A DNA stretch of 37,807 nucleotides from Pseudomonadota bacterium (GCA_029569495.1 JAKQTB010000094.1:1-37807), one strand, 5' to 3'. Positions 11,533 through 22,567 are shown, counted from the stretch's first letter. Notes: generated by a model not told the origin, from the letters alone. Numbers and translations: made by a program.

Positions 11533-12324
11533 TTGAAGATTATATCGCTAAACCTAAACGGCATACGTTCTGCAAGCAATAAAGGTTTGTATGCGTGGTT
11601 AAAAAAACAAGATGCCGATATCATTTGCCTGCAAGAAATTAAGGCGCAAGCGGCAGATATGACGCCAGAAATGTTGAATCCTAAAGGATATTTTGGTTAT
11701 TTTCACTATGCGGAAAAAAAGGGCTATAGCGGTGTGGGCATCTATTGCAAACAAAAGCCTGATCGTGTGATTGAAGGCCTAAGCCATGCGCACGACGATG
11801 TGTTAGATATTGATGCGGAAGGGCGCTATATTGAAGCGCGATTTGATAATTTAAGCGTGGTGTCGCTATATCTGCCTTCGGGTTCTAGTGGTGAAGAACG
11901 GCAGGCGTTTAAATTTAGTGTGATGAACCGTTTTTTACCACATTTAAAAGCGCTGAAGCTTAGTGGGCGTGATGTGGTAATTTGCGGTGACTGGAATATT
12001 GCACATCAAGAAATTGATCTTAAAAACTTTAAAGGCAACCGTAAAAATTCAGGTTTTTTACCCGAAGAACGTGCTTGGCTAAGCACTTTGTTTGATGAAG
12101 TCGGCTGGGTAGATGTGTATCGCAAATTGCACCCAACCACCACTGACGAAAGCTATACTTGGTGGAGTAACCGAGGGCAGGCTTGGGCGAAAAATGTTGG
12201 ATGGCGGATTGATTATCAAATTGCCACACCAGCCTTTGCGGCAAAAGCGGTTTCAACCAGTATTTATAAAGCAGAACGTTTTAGCGACCATGCGCCGTTG
12301 ATTGTGGAATACGAGGATGCTTAA
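11533..12324 (+). CDS. xth: Exodeoxyribonuclease III / AP endonuclease (EEP fold)
   Basis: 263 aa; MKIISLNLNGIRSASNKGLYAWL, DIICLQEIKAQ, GDWNIAHQEIDLKN, WWSNRGQAWAKNVGWRIDYQI, FSDHAPLIVEYE. TTG start codon. Confidence 0.95.
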   Translation: MKIISLNLNGIRSASNKGLYAWLKKQDADIICLQEIKAQAADMTPEMLNPKGYFGYFHYAEKKGYSGVGIYCKQKPDRVIEGLSHAHDDVLDIDAEGRYIEARFDNLSVVSLYLPSGSSGEERQAFKFSVMNRFLPHLKALKLSGRDVVICGDWNIAHQEIDLKNFKGNRKNSGFLPEERAWLSTLFDEVGWVDVYRKLHPTTTDESYTWWSNRGQAWAKNVGWRIDYQIATPAFAAKAVSTSIYKAERFSDHAPLIVEYEDA

Positions 12325-12327
12325 ATA

Positions 12328-13743
12328 TTAGAGCTTAATCGACTCGGCCGTTTTGTTCCATGGGGCAATGTGCAACAGTAACAGCATGCCAGGAATCGCC
12401 AATAAAAAGCACAAAATAAAGAATTTAAACCAGCCCAAGCTTTCAACCATATAGCCTGTGGCAGCGTTAGCAAACGTGCGTGGCACAGCAGCCAAGCTGG
12501 TAAATAATGCAAATTGCGTGGCGGTATAAAGTGGGTGCGTGGTATGTGCAATAAACGCGACAAAAGCGGCCGTGCCTAAGCCCACACCAAATGCCTCAAT
12601 ACCAATCACAATGGCTAACCAAACCAGCCGTTCTTGCAGATTGAACTGATAGCCTAAAAAGTTGAACTCAAAAAAAGCATTAAATAGTGCGGGGTCGGTG
12701 GCGGCTCTGGCAAGCCACGCAAAGCCTAAAATTGCCACCATTTGTACAATGCCAAATAGCCAAAGCGAGCGATTGATGCCGAGCTTAATCATCCAAACGC
12801 CACCGAGTAAGCCGCCAATCACACTCGGCCAAAGCCCGGCATTTTTGGCGATTAAGCCAATTTCAGTTTTACTAAAACCCATATCTAAGTAAAACGGTGT
12901 TGCCAGCGCAGTGGCCATGCTATCACCGAGTTTATACAGAAAAATAAAGGCTAAAATGAGTAGCGCAGTTTGCATGCCGTTACGGCCGATGAATTCTTTA
13001 AACGGCTCCACCACGGCAGCACGCAGCGTGCGCGGCGCACCTTTTTTAAGCATGGGCTCGCTGACCATCAATGTCATGATGATGCCAGGCAGCATAAATA
13101 ATGCGGTAATCATAAACACATGATTCCATGTCAGGTGGTCGGCCAAAATGAGCGACAGTGAACCCGGCACCAACCCAGCGATTTTATAAGCATTCACATG
13201 GACGGCATTCCCTAGCCCTAATTCATGGTCAAGCAGCAGTTCGCGGCGGTAGGCATCAAGGGCAATATCTTGCGTGGCAGAAAATATTGCAACAATAAAA
13301 CTGAAAATTGTAATTGGGTGCGATAAGAATGTTTTGACGGTAGACCAAACCGGCAAGCTGAGGCTGAACAAGCCATTAAAGTAAGCATGGCTCTCAAAAA
13401 CTGGCGCCGTTAGGTTTTTGGCTGAAACACTACCAAACCAAAATACACTGGCCAATAAAACCAGTTGGGTGAGTAAAATCCAACCACGGCGACGGCCAAG
13501 CGGCAAAGTATAGCGGTCAAGAATGGGCGCCCAAAGAAATTTCCAGGTGTAGGGAAACAGAATCAGCGCCATTAATCCAATGGCTTTGAGGCTAACGCCT
13601 TCGCTACGTAGCCATGCTGGTAACAGGCTGATTAAAATAAAAAGCGGCAGGCCTGAGCTAAAACCCGTAAAAATGCATATCAGCATTTTTTTGCTGAAAA
13701 GCGATTGCCATACGGTGGGCTGAGCAGTGTCTGCTGTATTCAC
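12328..13743 (-). CDS. AmpG-like MFS transporter (putative muropeptide permease)
   Basis: 471 aa, about 12-14 TM; GFSSGLPLFILISLLPAWLRSEGVSLKAIGLMALILFPYTWKFLWAPILDRY and ATQDIALDAYRREL motifs. Confidence 0.88.
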   Translation of the reverse strand: MNTADTAQPTVWQSLFSKKMLICIFTGFSSGLPLFILISLLPAWLRSEGVSLKAIGLMALILFPYTWKFLWAPILDRYTLPLGRRRGWILLTQLVLLASVFWFGSVSAKNLTAPVFESHAYFNGLFSLSLPVWSTVKTFLSHPITIFSFIVAIFSATQDIALDAYRRELLLDHELGLGNAVHVNAYKIAGLVPGSLSLILADHLTWNHVFMITALFMLPGIIMTLMVSEPMLKKGAPRTLRAAVVEPFKEFIGRNGMQTALLILAFIFLYKLGDSMATALATPFYLDMGFSKTEIGLIAKNAGLWPSVIGGLLGGVWMIKLGINRSLWLFGIVQMVAILGFAWLARAATDPALFNAFFEFNFLGYQFNLQERLVWLAIVIGIEAFGVGLGTAAFVAFIAHTTHPLYTATQFALFTSLAAVPRTFANAATGYMVESLGWFKFFILCFLLAIPGMLLLLHIAPWNKTAESIKL

Positions 13744-14363
13744 GATGAAGCTTTAAGGCGGTACATAGCAAGATTGCCTAACAGATTAGGCATAAATTCA
13801 ACCGCTTGAGTGTCGGTAATGACGCGGCGTTCTAGCACCGTAATATTGTGATTTTTACAAAATTGGTCAAAATCGCTAATAGTGCAAAGGTGTACATTAG
13901 GTGTATCAAACCATTGGTAAGGTAGGGTTTTAGACACGGGCATGTTGCCGGTGAGGATTTGCAAACGGTTGCGCCAATAACCAAAGTTTGGAAAAGTAAC
14001 GATGACTTCGCGCCCAACGCGCAGCATTTCTTGCACAATTTCTTCAGTATGGTGCATGGCTTGCAAGGTTTGCGAGAGAATGACCGTATCAAAGGATTGG
14101 TCTTCAAAGCCAGATAAGCCGTCTTCTAAGTCCATTTGAATGACATTTGAGCCATTTTGCATGCAGGCTAGCCACTTGGCATCGTCTTTTTCAACGCCAT
14201 AGCCTTTGACCTCAAGGCTGTTGCGTAAATATTGTAATAATTCGCCATCGCCGCAGCCCAAATCTAACACTTTGGTACCAAATTTGACCCAATTTGCAAT
14301 AATTGCAAAATCTTGGCGAAATTCGCTTACATAATTTGTATTATTTACATTATTTTGCATCAT
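13740..14363 (-). CDS. metW: Methionine biosynthesis protein MetW (class I SAM methyltransferase-like)
   Basis: [17 protein letters not shown]...YGVEKDD...QALQAMH-like segment ([40 protein letters not shown]) and [18 protein letters not shown] are MetW hallmarks; downstream of metX. ORF opens at 14378; ATG at 14363 (MMQNNVNN) is likelier. Confidence 0.94.
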   Translation of the reverse strand: MMQNNVNNTNYVSEFRQDFAIIANWVKFGTKVLDLGCGDGELLQYLRNSLEVKGYGVEKDDAKWLACMQNGSNVIQMDLEDGLSGFEDQSFDTVILSQTLQAMHHTEEIVQEMLRVGREVIVTFPNFGYWRNRLQILTGNMPVSKTLPYQWFDTPNVHLCTISDFDQFCKNHNITVLERRVITDTQAVEFMPNLLGNLAMYRLKASS

Positions 14364-15492
14364 TGCCACCAATCTCAATGTTGCTTAAATAGGTGCGCAA
14401 AATATTGTGGTAATGCGCGTCAGGCATTAAAAATGCGTCATGGCCATGCGCAGCGGTGACTTCAGCGTAGCTTACCGTAAGCTCGTTATCCAGCAAGGCT
14501 TTAACGATTTCGCGCGAGCGGGCAGGCGAAAAGCGCCAATCGCTGGTGAATGAAACCACTAAAAAATGCGCTTTTGCCTGCTTTAAGGCGGCGGTTAAAT
14601 CATTATTAAAAGGTAGCGCCGGGTCATAATAATCTAAGGCGCGCGTCATGCGTAAATAGGTGTTCGCATCAAATTCGCCGGCAAATTTGTCGCCCTGATA
14701 GCGCAGGTACGATTCCATTTCAAACTCTGCATCAAAACTATATTGAATATCATTTTTGAGTTTGCGACCAAATTTCGCGCCCATGGCGTCATCACTGAGA
14801 TAAGTAATATGGCCTAACATACGTGCGATACGTAAGCCGCGGCGAGGTATTGCATTATGCGCATAATAGTCACCACCGTGAAATTCAGGGTCGGTAATAA
14901 TGGCTTGCCGCGCCACTTCATTAAATGCCATGTTTTGCGCGGTAAGGTTGGGCGCCGAGGCAATGACCAAAGCGTGCCGCACGCGGTTAGGAAAAGCCAA
15001 CGTCCATTGTAAAGCTTGCATACCCCCTAAACTGCCACCAATCACGGCAGCGAGGCTTGGTAACCCTAAAAAATCGAGTAGCCGCGCTTGCGAATTGACC
15101 CAGTCCTCTACGGTGACAATCGGAAAAGCTGACCCCCAAGGTTTACCTGTGGCAGGATTGATGCTCGCTGACCCGGTGCTGCCATGACAGCCACCTAAGT
15201 TATTGACGCCAATGACAAAAAACTTATTGGTATCAAGCGGTTTATTCGGGCCGACAAGGTTGTCCCACCAGCCAGGATATTTATCATTTTCGCTGTACTT
15301 TCCCGCCACATGGTGCGTACCAGAAAGCGCATGGCAAATGAGCACTGCATTTGATTTATCGTGGTTGAGCGTGCCATAGGTTTCATATGCTAAATCAAAA
15401 GTAGGCAGCACCGCACCACTCTTTAACGTGAGTGGTGTATCAAAGTGCGCATTTTGTGGCGCGACAATACCAACGGAATTATTTTCAAGCAT
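14350..15492 (-). CDS. metX: Homoserine O-acyltransferase MetX
   Basis: 380 aa; [31 protein letters not shown], nucleophile elbow [14 protein letters not shown], catalytic AAHGHDAFL. Confidence 0.96.
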   Translation of the reverse strand: MLENNSVGIVAPQNAHFDTPLTLKSGAVLPTFDLAYETYGTLNHDKSNAVLICHALSGTHHVAGKYSENDKYPGWWDNLVGPNKPLDTNKFFVIGVNNLGGCHGSTGSASINPATGKPWGSAFPIVTVEDWVNSQARLLDFLGLPSLAAVIGGSLGGMQALQWTLAFPNRVRHALVIASAPNLTAQNMAFNEVARQAIITDPEFHGGDYYAHNAIPRRGLRIARMLGHITYLSDDAMGAKFGRKLKNDIQYSFDAEFEMESYLRYQGDKFAGEFDANTYLRMTRALDYYDPALPFNNDLTAALKQAKAHFLVVSFTSDWRFSPARSREIVKALLDNELTVSYAEVTAAHGHDAFLMPDAHYHNILRTYLSNIEIGGNDAK

Positions 15493-15641
15493 GCCGCAAT
15501 TATACTATGGGTTGGCAAAAACAAATGCGATAACGCTGAACAAAGCAAAGGCAAAAGTGAAGTGTAGATGGTGTTAAAGATGATTGGAAATACCCAATAT
15601 TTTGCAATTGAAAAGTGCGTTTTTAAGGGTACTTTAAGCAC

Positions 15642-15706
15642 CAACCTTTTTCGATGCTCTGGAAGCCTTATAAATAAAGGCTCGCAGAGCATTATTTTTT
15701 TCTCGG
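15642..15706 (+). repeat. Dispersed hairpin repeat, copy 2
   Basis: CAACCTTTTTCGATGCTCTGGAAGCCTTATAAATAAAGGCTCGCAGAGCATTATTTTTTTCTCGG; differs from copy 1 at one flank position and at two adjacent positions in the 3' arm (TC to CG). Confidence 0.9.
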
Positions 15707-15733
15707 CGTAATATAACGCAAGAAATCAAAAAA

Positions 15734-16639
15734 TTATTCAGCCCAATGTGTGCTCACAATGAGCGGATTTTTACCGATGGTCACGCGGTTGTTACCACCA
15801 AAATCTTTGATGGTTTCAATTGAAACAAACCCTGTGTTGGCCATTAAATCAGCCACTTTATCAGCCTGATTAAACCCGTGTTCTAACATTAACCAACCTT
15901 GTGGTTGAAGATGCACAAGGCTATTTTCAATAATCTGGCGAATATCGTTTAAGCCATCTTCACCAGAACTGAGCGCGCTGATGGGTTCAAAGCGTAAATC
16001 ACCTTGGCTTAAATGCGCGTCATTTTCTTCAATGTAGGGCGGGTTGCTCAAAATCACATCAAACGGCTGATTGTTTAGGTGCTGAAACCAGTTGCTTAAA
16101 ACAAATTCAACATTATCAATGCTTAAATTTTGCGCATTTTTTTTAGCAACTGCTAAAGCAGCTTTTGAGGCATCCACCGCAATAACGCTAGCTTGCGGGC
16201 GATTTTTAGCGATGGCCAATGCAATTGCGCCGCTGCCTGTGCCAAGGTCTAAAATTGATGGATGGGCGGCCATTGGAATTTTTGCTAAAGCGGCTTCAAC
16301 CAGCGTTTCTGTGTCAGGTCTAGGAATCAAAGTGTCAGGCGTCACCAGCAAATCTAGGCCATAAAACGCGCGACCCCCTAAAATATAAGCGATTGGCTCG
16401 CCATTCAAACGACGATTGAGCAATGCTTCAAACGCCGCGTGTTGATTGGCTTGCAGAGCATCGTTTTTATGTGCAATGAGCCATGCGCGGTTCACATTGA
16501 GCACATGTTGCAGTAATAGCTGTGCTTCAAGTTTCGCTTCATCATGATTCAATTTTACAGTCGCGAATGCCAAAGCACTTTTAATCGATTGAGTGTTTGG
16601 CATTGAGTTAGTCGCTGGGTTTGGCGGAGAGTTTAACAA
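15734..16639 (-). CDS. prmC: Peptide chain release factor N(5)-glutamine methyltransferase
   Basis: 301 aa; LIPRPDTETLVEAAL, ILDLGTGSGAIALAIA, catalytic LSNPPYIEE; adjacent to prfA. Confidence 0.96.
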   Translation of the reverse strand: MLNSPPNPATNSMPNTQSIKSALAFATVKLNHDEAKLEAQLLLQHVLNVNRAWLIAHKNDALQANQHAAFEALLNRRLNGEPIAYILGGRAFYGLDLLVTPDTLIPRPDTETLVEAALAKIPMAAHPSILDLGTGSGAIALAIAKNRPQASVIAVDASKAALAVAKKNAQNLSIDNVEFVLSNWFQHLNNQPFDVILSNPPYIEENDAHLSQGDLRFEPISALSSGEDGLNDIRQIIENSLVHLQPQGWLMLEHGFNQADKVADLMANTGFVSIETIKDFGGNNRVTIGKNPLIVSTHWAE

Positions 16640-16682
16640 GGTAAATCTTGATGTTAGATTTTACACGCATTACCTTTTTAGC

Positions 16683-17765
16683 TTAGTTATCATCACCCAA
16701 ACTCGCCAACAAATCTGCCTGATGCTCCGCCGATAGCGCGCCAATCAACTCATCCATATCGCCTTCGGTAATCGCATCAATTTTATAAAGTGTGAGGTTA
16801 ATGCGGTGGTCGGTGATGCGTCCTTGCGGATAGTTGTAAGTGCGAATGCGTTCACTTCTGTCGCCCGAGCCAATCAGGTTACGGCGTTCAGAGGCGATTT
16901 TACTGTTTTGCTCATCCACTTGTTTGGCTTTAATCCGTGCTGCCAGCACCATCATGGCCTGTGCTTTGTTGCTGTGCTGACTACGCCCATCTTGGCATTC
17001 CACCACAATGCCCGTGGGAAAGTGCGTAATACGCACGGCGGAGTCGGTTTTGTTAATGTGCTGCCCGCCAGCACCTGATGCGCGGAAAGTATCAAGGCGA
17101 ATATCTGCAGGGTTAATCACCACATCACTGACCTCGTCAACTTCAGGCAAAATCGCCACAGTACAGGCGCTGGTGTGAATGCGGCCTTGCGTTTCGGTAT
17201 CTGGCACGCGCTGCACACGATGCCCGCCACTTTCAAATTTCATTTTTGAATATGCGCCGTAGCCTTCAATTTTGGCGATGATTTCTTTGTAGCCGCCTAC
17301 TTCACCTTCATTGGCAGAAAGCACTTCGACCTTCCACTTTTGTTTTTCTGCATATCTTGAGTACATTCTAAACAAGTCACCCGCGAACAAACCAGATTCA
17401 TCGCCACCCGTGCCGGCACGAATTTCTAAAATGATATTTTTTTCATCATTGGGGTCTTTAGGTAACAACAAAATTTGCAAAGCACTTTCTACGGCTTCTA
17501 ATTTTGCTTTGCCAGCAGCAATTTCTTCTTGGGCAAACTCTTTCATGTCAGGGTCACTCAGCATGGCTTGTGCTTCTTTGATGTCTGCTTCAGCCTGGGT
17601 AAACGCGTGATATTGCTCAACAATCGGCGTGATTTCAGCATGCTCTTGCGTGAGCTTACGGTAGTTATCCATGTTGTTGGTCACGCCTTCACTGCTCATC
17701 AGGCGGTTAATTTCTTCTAGGCGCTCACTCAAATTAGCGAGCTTGGTCATCATTGATGGTTTCAT
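16683..17765 (-). CDS. prfA: Peptide chain release factor 1
   Basis: 360 aa; GGQ motif in [35 protein letters not shown]-like [27 protein letters not shown]. Confidence 0.98.
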   Translation of the reverse strand: MKPSMMTKLANLSERLEEINRLMSSEGVTNNMDNYRKLTQEHAEITPIVEQYHAFTQAEADIKEAQAMLSDPDMKEFAQEEIAAGKAKLEAVESALQILLLPKDPNDEKNIILEIRAGTGGDESGLFAGDLFRMYSRYAEKQKWKVEVLSANEGEVGGYKEIIAKIEGYGAYSKMKFESGGHRVQRVPDTETQGRIHTSACTVAILPEVDEVSDVVINPADIRLDTFRASGAGGQHINKTDSAVRITHFPTGIVVECQDGRSQHSNKAQAMMVLAARIKAKQVDEQNSKIASERRNLIGSGDRSERIRTYNYPQGRITDHRINLTLYKIDAITEGDMDELIGALSAEHQADLLASLGDDN

Positions 17766-17792
17766 CGAATACTTCTTTTAATTGGCTTGAGA

Positions 17793-19037
17793 TTAATGGT
17801 TAATTTGGTAAATTTGGCGCAAGGTCTGCTCTAGCCGCGTGTGTTCTTCGCCGTGCGTTTGGTTAAGCGCGTGGCTGGGTGCGTGTAGAAATTTATTCGT
17901 GAGGGCGTTACTTAATAGCTCAAGCGCTTTTTCAGGGTTTTCACCTTTCTGTATCAGTTTCAGTGCTTTGTCTAATTCTGCCTTACGGGTATTTTCTGCC
18001 TGATCACGTAGTGCTTTAATCGTAGGAATACCGTCACGTTTTTTAAGCCAGTGCATAAAATGCTCAACACGTGAAGCGACAATAATTTCAGCATCGGCGG
18101 CGGCCTGCTGGCGATTGCCTAAGCCTTCTTGTACCACTTGGGCTAAATCATCCACGGTGTATAAAAATACATCATCTAAGTCTTTGACTTCAGGTTCCAC
18201 ATCACGCGGCACGCCTAAATCCACCATAAAAATGGGCCGATGGCGGCGCGCTTTAACTGCACGCTCAACCATGCCTAAGCCCACAATGGGTAACTGGCTG
18301 GCCGTGCAAGAAATGATAATGTCGTAGTCTGCAAAATGTGCGGGTAATTCTTGTAACAAAATGGCCTCGCCGCCAATTTTTTCGGCTAAGGCTGCGCCGC
18401 GCTCCAAAGTACGGTTGGCTATCGTCATTTGCTTTGGTTTTTGTGCGGCAAAATGGTCTGCGCAGAGTTCTATCATCTCACCTGCGCCAATAAACAGCAC
18501 TTTTTGCTCGCTAATGTTGCCAAAAATGCGTTGCGCTAACTTAACCGCTGCAGCCGACATGGAAACAGAATTTGCCCCAATATCGGTATTGGTGCGTACT
18601 TCTTTGGCTACTTCAAAGGTCCGTTGAAAAAGCTTGTGCAGCAAGGTGCCCAGAGTGCCGGCCTCTTGCGCAATTTTGACGGATTGCTTGAATTGACCCA
18701 AAATTTGCGGCTCGCCTAACACCATGCTATCTAGCCCAGAAGCGACACGGAACGCATGCTTTACTGCTTCATCATTCGGGAGCGTATAAATATAGGGCTG
18801 AATCGCGTCTTTATCCAGTTTGTGATATTGAGAAAGCCAGTTGAGCGGTTTTTGCGGATTATCGGTGCTGCAATAGAGTTCGGTGCGGTTGCAGGTGGAT
18901 AAAATAGAGGCTTCAGTGGCGTCATGCAAGGTGAGTTCACGCAGTGCGCCCGCGAGACGGTCGCTATTAAAAGCAACATGCTCTCGAATTTGAATGGGGG
19001 CGGTGGTGTGGTTTACACCAATTACATAAAGCTGCAT
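17793..19037 (-). CDS. hemA: Glutamyl-tRNA reductase
   Basis: [33 protein letters not shown] (catalytic Cys), [17 protein letters not shown]. The ORF track extends to 19103, but the canonical start is the ATG at 19037. Confidence 0.97.
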   Translation of the reverse strand: MQLYVIGVNHTTAPIQIREHVAFNSDRLAGALRELTLHDATEASILSTCNRTELYCSTDNPQKPLNWLSQYHKLDKDAIQPYIYTLPNDEAVKHAFRVASGLDSMVLGEPQILGQFKQSVKIAQEAGTLGTLLHKLFQRTFEVAKEVRTNTDIGANSVSMSAAAVKLAQRIFGNISEQKVLFIGAGEMIELCADHFAAQKPKQMTIANRTLERGAALAEKIGGEAILLQELPAHFADYDIIISCTASQLPIVGLGMVERAVKARRHRPIFMVDLGVPRDVEPEVKDLDDVFLYTVDDLAQVVQEGLGNRQQAAADAEIIVASRVEHFMHWLKKRDGIPTIKALRDQAENTRKAELDKALKLIQKGENPEKALELLSNALTNKFLHAPSHALNQTHGEEHTRLEQTLRQIYQINH

Positions 19038-19078
19038 AGGTGTAATTTTCTCGTATTGGCTAGGGTTAAGCAAGAAGC

Positions 19079-19438
19079 TTATTTTTTTGTTTGCGCTTTG
19101 CAAGCAGTGTAAGCAATCTTTTCACCATCATTGAGCGTGGTTTCATCTCCGTTAATCACCAGTGAAATTGCACCGCTACTGTAGCGGCCAGCACCGCTCG
19201 AAGATTTTGGTAAACTTACTTCATGGTCTGGGTAAATTAGCCAAGCTTCATTGCCGTTGTTGAGCATGCGCACATGAAATTGCTTATTCCCTTCACAGAG
19301 ATAAGTTATAGCATCTTGTGGGGTGCGCGCATTTTCTTTTGAACCAGTACTAAATGGATTTAAGTTTATAGAACTGCACGCAGATAACAATGCCGCTAAA
19401 GTGATGGCGAACAATATCGGTTTTAGATGAAAATACAT
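19079..19438 (-). CDS. Lipoprotein with MliC-like domain (putative inhibitor of C-type lysozyme)
   Basis: 119 aa; lipobox [73 protein letters not shown] resembles the MliC/PliC pattern (paired Cys, SGA-x-YS-x-G). Family assignment by eye. Confidence 0.65.
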   Translation of the reverse strand: MYFHLKPILFAITLAALLSACSSINLNPFSTGSKENARTPQDAITYLCEGNKQFHVRMLNNGNEAWLIYPDHEVSLPKSSSGAGRYSSGAISLVINGDETTLNDGEKIAYTACKAQTKK

Positions 19439-19473
19439 GGTGAGGTCCTATAAGTTTAAAAATTGAGTTAATT

Positions 19474-20484
19474 TTACTTGGAAATAACCTGAGAGCGTAG
19501 TGATTCAGTTGCACTGCCACCTGCGCGCGTGAGTCGGTCGCGTACCGCAGCCCAAATAGGCGTATCAGGGGGGAGTTCTACTAATAGTTGATTCACTTGT
19601 AAGGCATCTAGCTCATGAAGCGTGCGATAAAGTGCTTCAGCAACTTCTTGTGGTTGATTGATGAGCCGCATGATTTTGCAAGAAGGCTTATCACCATCAC
19701 CAATTAACAGCGCTGCACAGGTTTGATTTGCAAGCTGTATTGCCTCGCATGCGTGCACAAGGTCAGCCCTGTTATTAAACAAATACACTGAAGTGCATGG
19801 CGAATAATGCAAAAGATGTTGTCCAGGAACTTTTGGTGTTAGTGTATCAAGGTTGTTTCGGTTGGTTTTATCAACATTCATCGGTGGTCTACCTGCAACA
19901 AGTGCGATTTCAGCCTCGCTAATCATACCGGGCCGTAACAATTGCCAATTACCATTAGATGCAACGCTAACAATGGTTGATTCAATGCCAACAGCACATG
20001 CGCCGCCATCCAGCACAGGCACGTGCGTTCCTAATCCCATCTCAACATGCTCGGCTGTTGTTGGGCTTAATTGCGTAAATAAATTGGCAGAAGGCGCGGC
20101 AACACTTAAGCCACTTAACTCAAGTAAAGCAAGCGTGGTTGGGTGGTTAGGCACCCGCAAAGCGACTGTTGCCTCATTACCGCGCAGCACGCGGGACACA
20201 TGATCTTGTGCGGGCAATACTAAAGTCAGTGGGCCGGGCCAGAAGGTCTGAGCTAGCTTCACGGCGGTTTCTGGAAAATCAGTGACCCACGAATACACTT
20301 GATTAATATTGCCAATGTGCACGATTAAAGGATGGTCAGCAGGCCGCTGCTTAGTGGCAAATATCTTTTGCAAAGCACTATCGTTGCTGGCATCAGCCGC
20401 CAAACCATAGACCGTTTCAGTGGGAATTGCGACAACTTCGCCACTTTTTAATATTGTTGATGCTTGCGCTAAACTTACGTGCAT
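19474..20484 (-). CDS. L-threonylcarbamoyladenylate synthase (Sua5/YciO/YrdC family, with C-terminal Sua5 domain)
   Basis: 336 aa; GEVVAIPTETVYGLAADAS, KQRPADHPLIVHI, VPNHPTTLALLELSGLSVAAPSAN, then PGQHLLHYSP leading the Sua5 domain. Confidence 0.94.
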   Translation of the reverse strand: MHVSLAQASTILKSGEVVAIPTETVYGLAADASNDSALQKIFATKQRPADHPLIVHIGNINQVYSWVTDFPETAVKLAQTFWPGPLTLVLPAQDHVSRVLRGNEATVALRVPNHPTTLALLELSGLSVAAPSANLFTQLSPTTAEHVEMGLGTHVPVLDGGACAVGIESTIVSVASNGNWQLLRPGMISEAEIALVAGRPPMNVDKTNRNNLDTLTPKVPGQHLLHYSPCTSVYLFNNRADLVHACEAIQLANQTCAALLIGDGDKPSCKIMRLINQPQEVAEALYRTLHELDALQVNQLLVELPPDTPIWAAVRDRLTRAGGSATESLRSQVISK

Positions 20485-20618
20485 AACGATTTAAACCATT
20501 GCCCAAAGCGCCATTTTACTACTTACTGCTTGTTTACAATATTAAATCCCCTGATATCGATAATATTTGCATGACTATCAGTTAAAATAACGACTCTTAA
20601 TTAACTAAAGAATTATTC

Positions 20619-20960
20619 ATGAATCAAGTGGCTGTTAATCAAATTACTGTTGAAAATAATCCTGCACAAAGTCGCTTAGATGCGCTGGGCGTAAGCAAGT
20701 GGCCCACTTGGCAAAAAGAAGTGTCTACTTTTTCGTGGACATTTCCAGAGCAAGAGATTGCTTATATTTTAGACGGTGAATGTGTGGTGACGACCTGTTG
20801 TGGCAATGTAGTGAGTTTTGGTAAAGGTGATTTAGTGACCTTTCCAGCAGGCACCAAAATTACTTGGGAGGTCAAACAGCCGCTACATAAGCATTATCAG
20901 TTAGACGGCACTTTAATCGGCCGCATTTACCGACGCATCAAAATTGCACTAAAACTTTAG
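20619..20960 (+). CDS. Cupin domain-containing protein (Cupin_3/DUF861-like)
   Basis: 113 aa; SKWPTWQKEVSTFSWTFPEQEIAYILDGECVVT...VVSFGKGDLVTFPAGTKITWEVKQPLHKHY is a typical small cupin. Confidence 0.85.
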   Translation: MNQVAVNQITVENNPAQSRLDALGVSKWPTWQKEVSTFSWTFPEQEIAYILDGECVVTTCCGNVVSFGKGDLVTFPAGTKITWEVKQPLHKHYQLDGTLIGRIYRRIKIALKL

Positions 20961-20972
20961 GTTGGACACAAT

Positions 20973-21539
20973 ATGTTACTCATGATCGACAATTATGATT
21001 CTTTCACCTACAACCTCGTGCAGTATTTCGGCGAGCTTGGGCAAGATGTGCAAGTTTATCGTAACGATGAGATTGATTTAAAAAAAGTTGCAGCGCTAAA
21101 GCCGCGCCATATTGTAATTTCACCTGGCCCATGTACACCGAATGAGGCGGGCATTAGCGTGCCCTTAATTCACGAGTTCGCTGGCAAAATTCCGCTACTG
21201 GGTGTTTGCTTGGGACATCAAAGCATTGGCCAAGCCTTTGGCGGCAAGATTATTCATGCTAAACAACTCATGCATGGCAAAACTTCACTGATTCATCACA
21301 AAAATATGGGTGTTTTTAAGGGCTTGCCCAATCCTTATACGGCAATACGCTACCATTCATTGGTCATTGAGCGTGAAACTATTCCAGATTGTTTAGAGAT
21401 TACCGCATGGACCGATGATGGCGAGATTATGGGCGTGAAACATAAAACGCTTGCGGTAGAAGGCGTGCAATTTCATCCAGAATCTATCCTGACTGAATAT
21501 GGCCATGAACTGCTGGATAATTTCTTAAAAGCTTATTAA
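20973..21539 (+). CDS. trpG: Anthranilate synthase component II / PabA-type glutamine amidotransferase
   Basis: 188 aa; [64 protein letters not shown]; followed by trpD. Confidence 0.95.
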   Translation: MLLMIDNYDSFTYNLVQYFGELGQDVQVYRNDEIDLKKVAALKPRHIVISPGPCTPNEAGISVPLIHEFAGKIPLLGVCLGHQSIGQAFGGKIIHAKQLMHGKTSLIHHKNMGVFKGLPNPYTAIRYHSLVIERETIPDCLEITAWTDDGEIMGVKHKTLAVEGVQFHPESILTEYGHELLDNFLKAY

Positions 21540-21553
21540 CTGAGGTTTTGGAC

Positions 21554-22567
21554 ATGTTCAAACAGGCGCTCAACCAACTGCTCGCGCGTGAAGATTTAAG
21601 TTTTGACACCATGCTGTCGGTCATGCAACAAGTCATGGGCGGCGAACTTACGCCTGCACAAATTGCCGCCCTTTTGGTGGCGTTGCGCATGAAAGGTGAA
21701 ACGGTCGAAGAAATATCCGCTGCCGCAACGGTGATGCGCAGCCTTTCTACCAAAGTGGATATTCAAGACCATGCTTATTTGGTCGATACCTGTGGCACAG
21801 GTGGTGACGGTATCCAAACGTTTAATGTATCTACGGCCTGTGCATTTGTTGCCGCGGCCGCTGGTGCCAAGGTGGCGAAGCATGGCGGGCGCTCGGTGTC
21901 GTCCACCTGTGGCAGTGCCGATGTTCTGGAGGTGTTGGGGGTGGATGTGAATCGCACGCCTGCGCAAGTGGCAAACAGTGTGAATGCGATTGGTATCGGC
22001 TTTATGTTTGCGCCAAATCATCATAGTGCGATGAAACACGCGGCACCCGTCCGCAGAGAATTGGGCGTACGCACAATTTTTAATCTGCTTGGCCCACTTA
22101 CCAACCCGGCTTCAGCCAAGCGACAAGTGATGGGCGTGTTTGATAAACACTTAACAACTAAACTTGCACATGTGTTGCAACATTTAGGTGCTGAGCACGT
22201 ATTGGTAGTGCATGGTGAAGATGGCATGGATGAAATTTCATTTTCAGGCGACACATTTGTGGCTGAGTTAAAAAATGGCAAAATCCATGAATACACGCTG
22301 AACCCCGCGCATTTTGGTTTTCCCCATCATGACCTCAGCCAAATTCAAGTTGAAAATGCTGAACAATCCAAAGCGATTATTTTAGATGTGCTCAACGGTA
22401 AACAGGGCGCTGCGCGAGATATTGTATTGCTGAATGCGGGTGCAGCAATTTATGTATCTGGCGCAGTTGATAGCCTAGCTGCCGGTGTTAAAAAAGCAGC
22501 AGAAGTCATTGATAACGGCGCTGCGTTGGCAAAGCTTGAAGCGCTTAAAAAACAAGTAACAGCATGA
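21554..22567 (+). CDS. trpD: Anthranilate phosphoribosyltransferase
   Basis: VDTCGTGGDGIQTFNVSTACAFVAAAAGAKVAKHGGRSVSSTCGSADVLE, FAPNHHSAMKHAAPVRRELGVRTIFNLLGPLTNPA. ORF track opens at TTG 21548; ATG at 21554 preferred. Confidence 0.98.
   Translation: MFKQALNQLLAREDLSFDTMLSVMQQVMGGELTPAQIAALLVALRMKGETVEEISAAATVMRSLSTKVDIQDHAYLVDTCGTGGDGIQTFNVSTACAFVAAAAGAKVAKHGGRSVSSTCGSADVLEVLGVDVNRTPAQVANSVNAIGIGFMFAPNHHSAMKHAAPVRRELGVRTIFNLLGPLTNPASAKRQVMGVFDKHLTTKLAHVLQHLGAEHVLVVHGEDGMDEISFSGDTFVAELKNGKIHEYTLNPAHFGFPHHDLSQIQVENAEQSKAIILDVLNGKQGAARDIVLLNAGAAIYVSGAVDSLAAGVKKAAEVIDNGAALAKLEALKKQVTA

Noticed and set aside
15493-15641. SAM riboswitch upstream of metX
   Set aside because: Only a short AT-rich leader plus the hairpin repeat is visible; I could not build a SAM-I/SAM-II-like core. 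A Rfam/Infernal scan would be decisive.
15423-15692. 89 aa minus-strand ORF
   Set aside because: Its C-start region is a translation of hairpin repeat copy 2 and it overlaps the metX start; no coding support.
19038-19103. N-terminal extension of hemA ([22 protein letters not shown])
   Set aside because: Canonical HemA starts [10 protein letters not shown] at 19037; the extension would overlap the end of the MliC-like gene.
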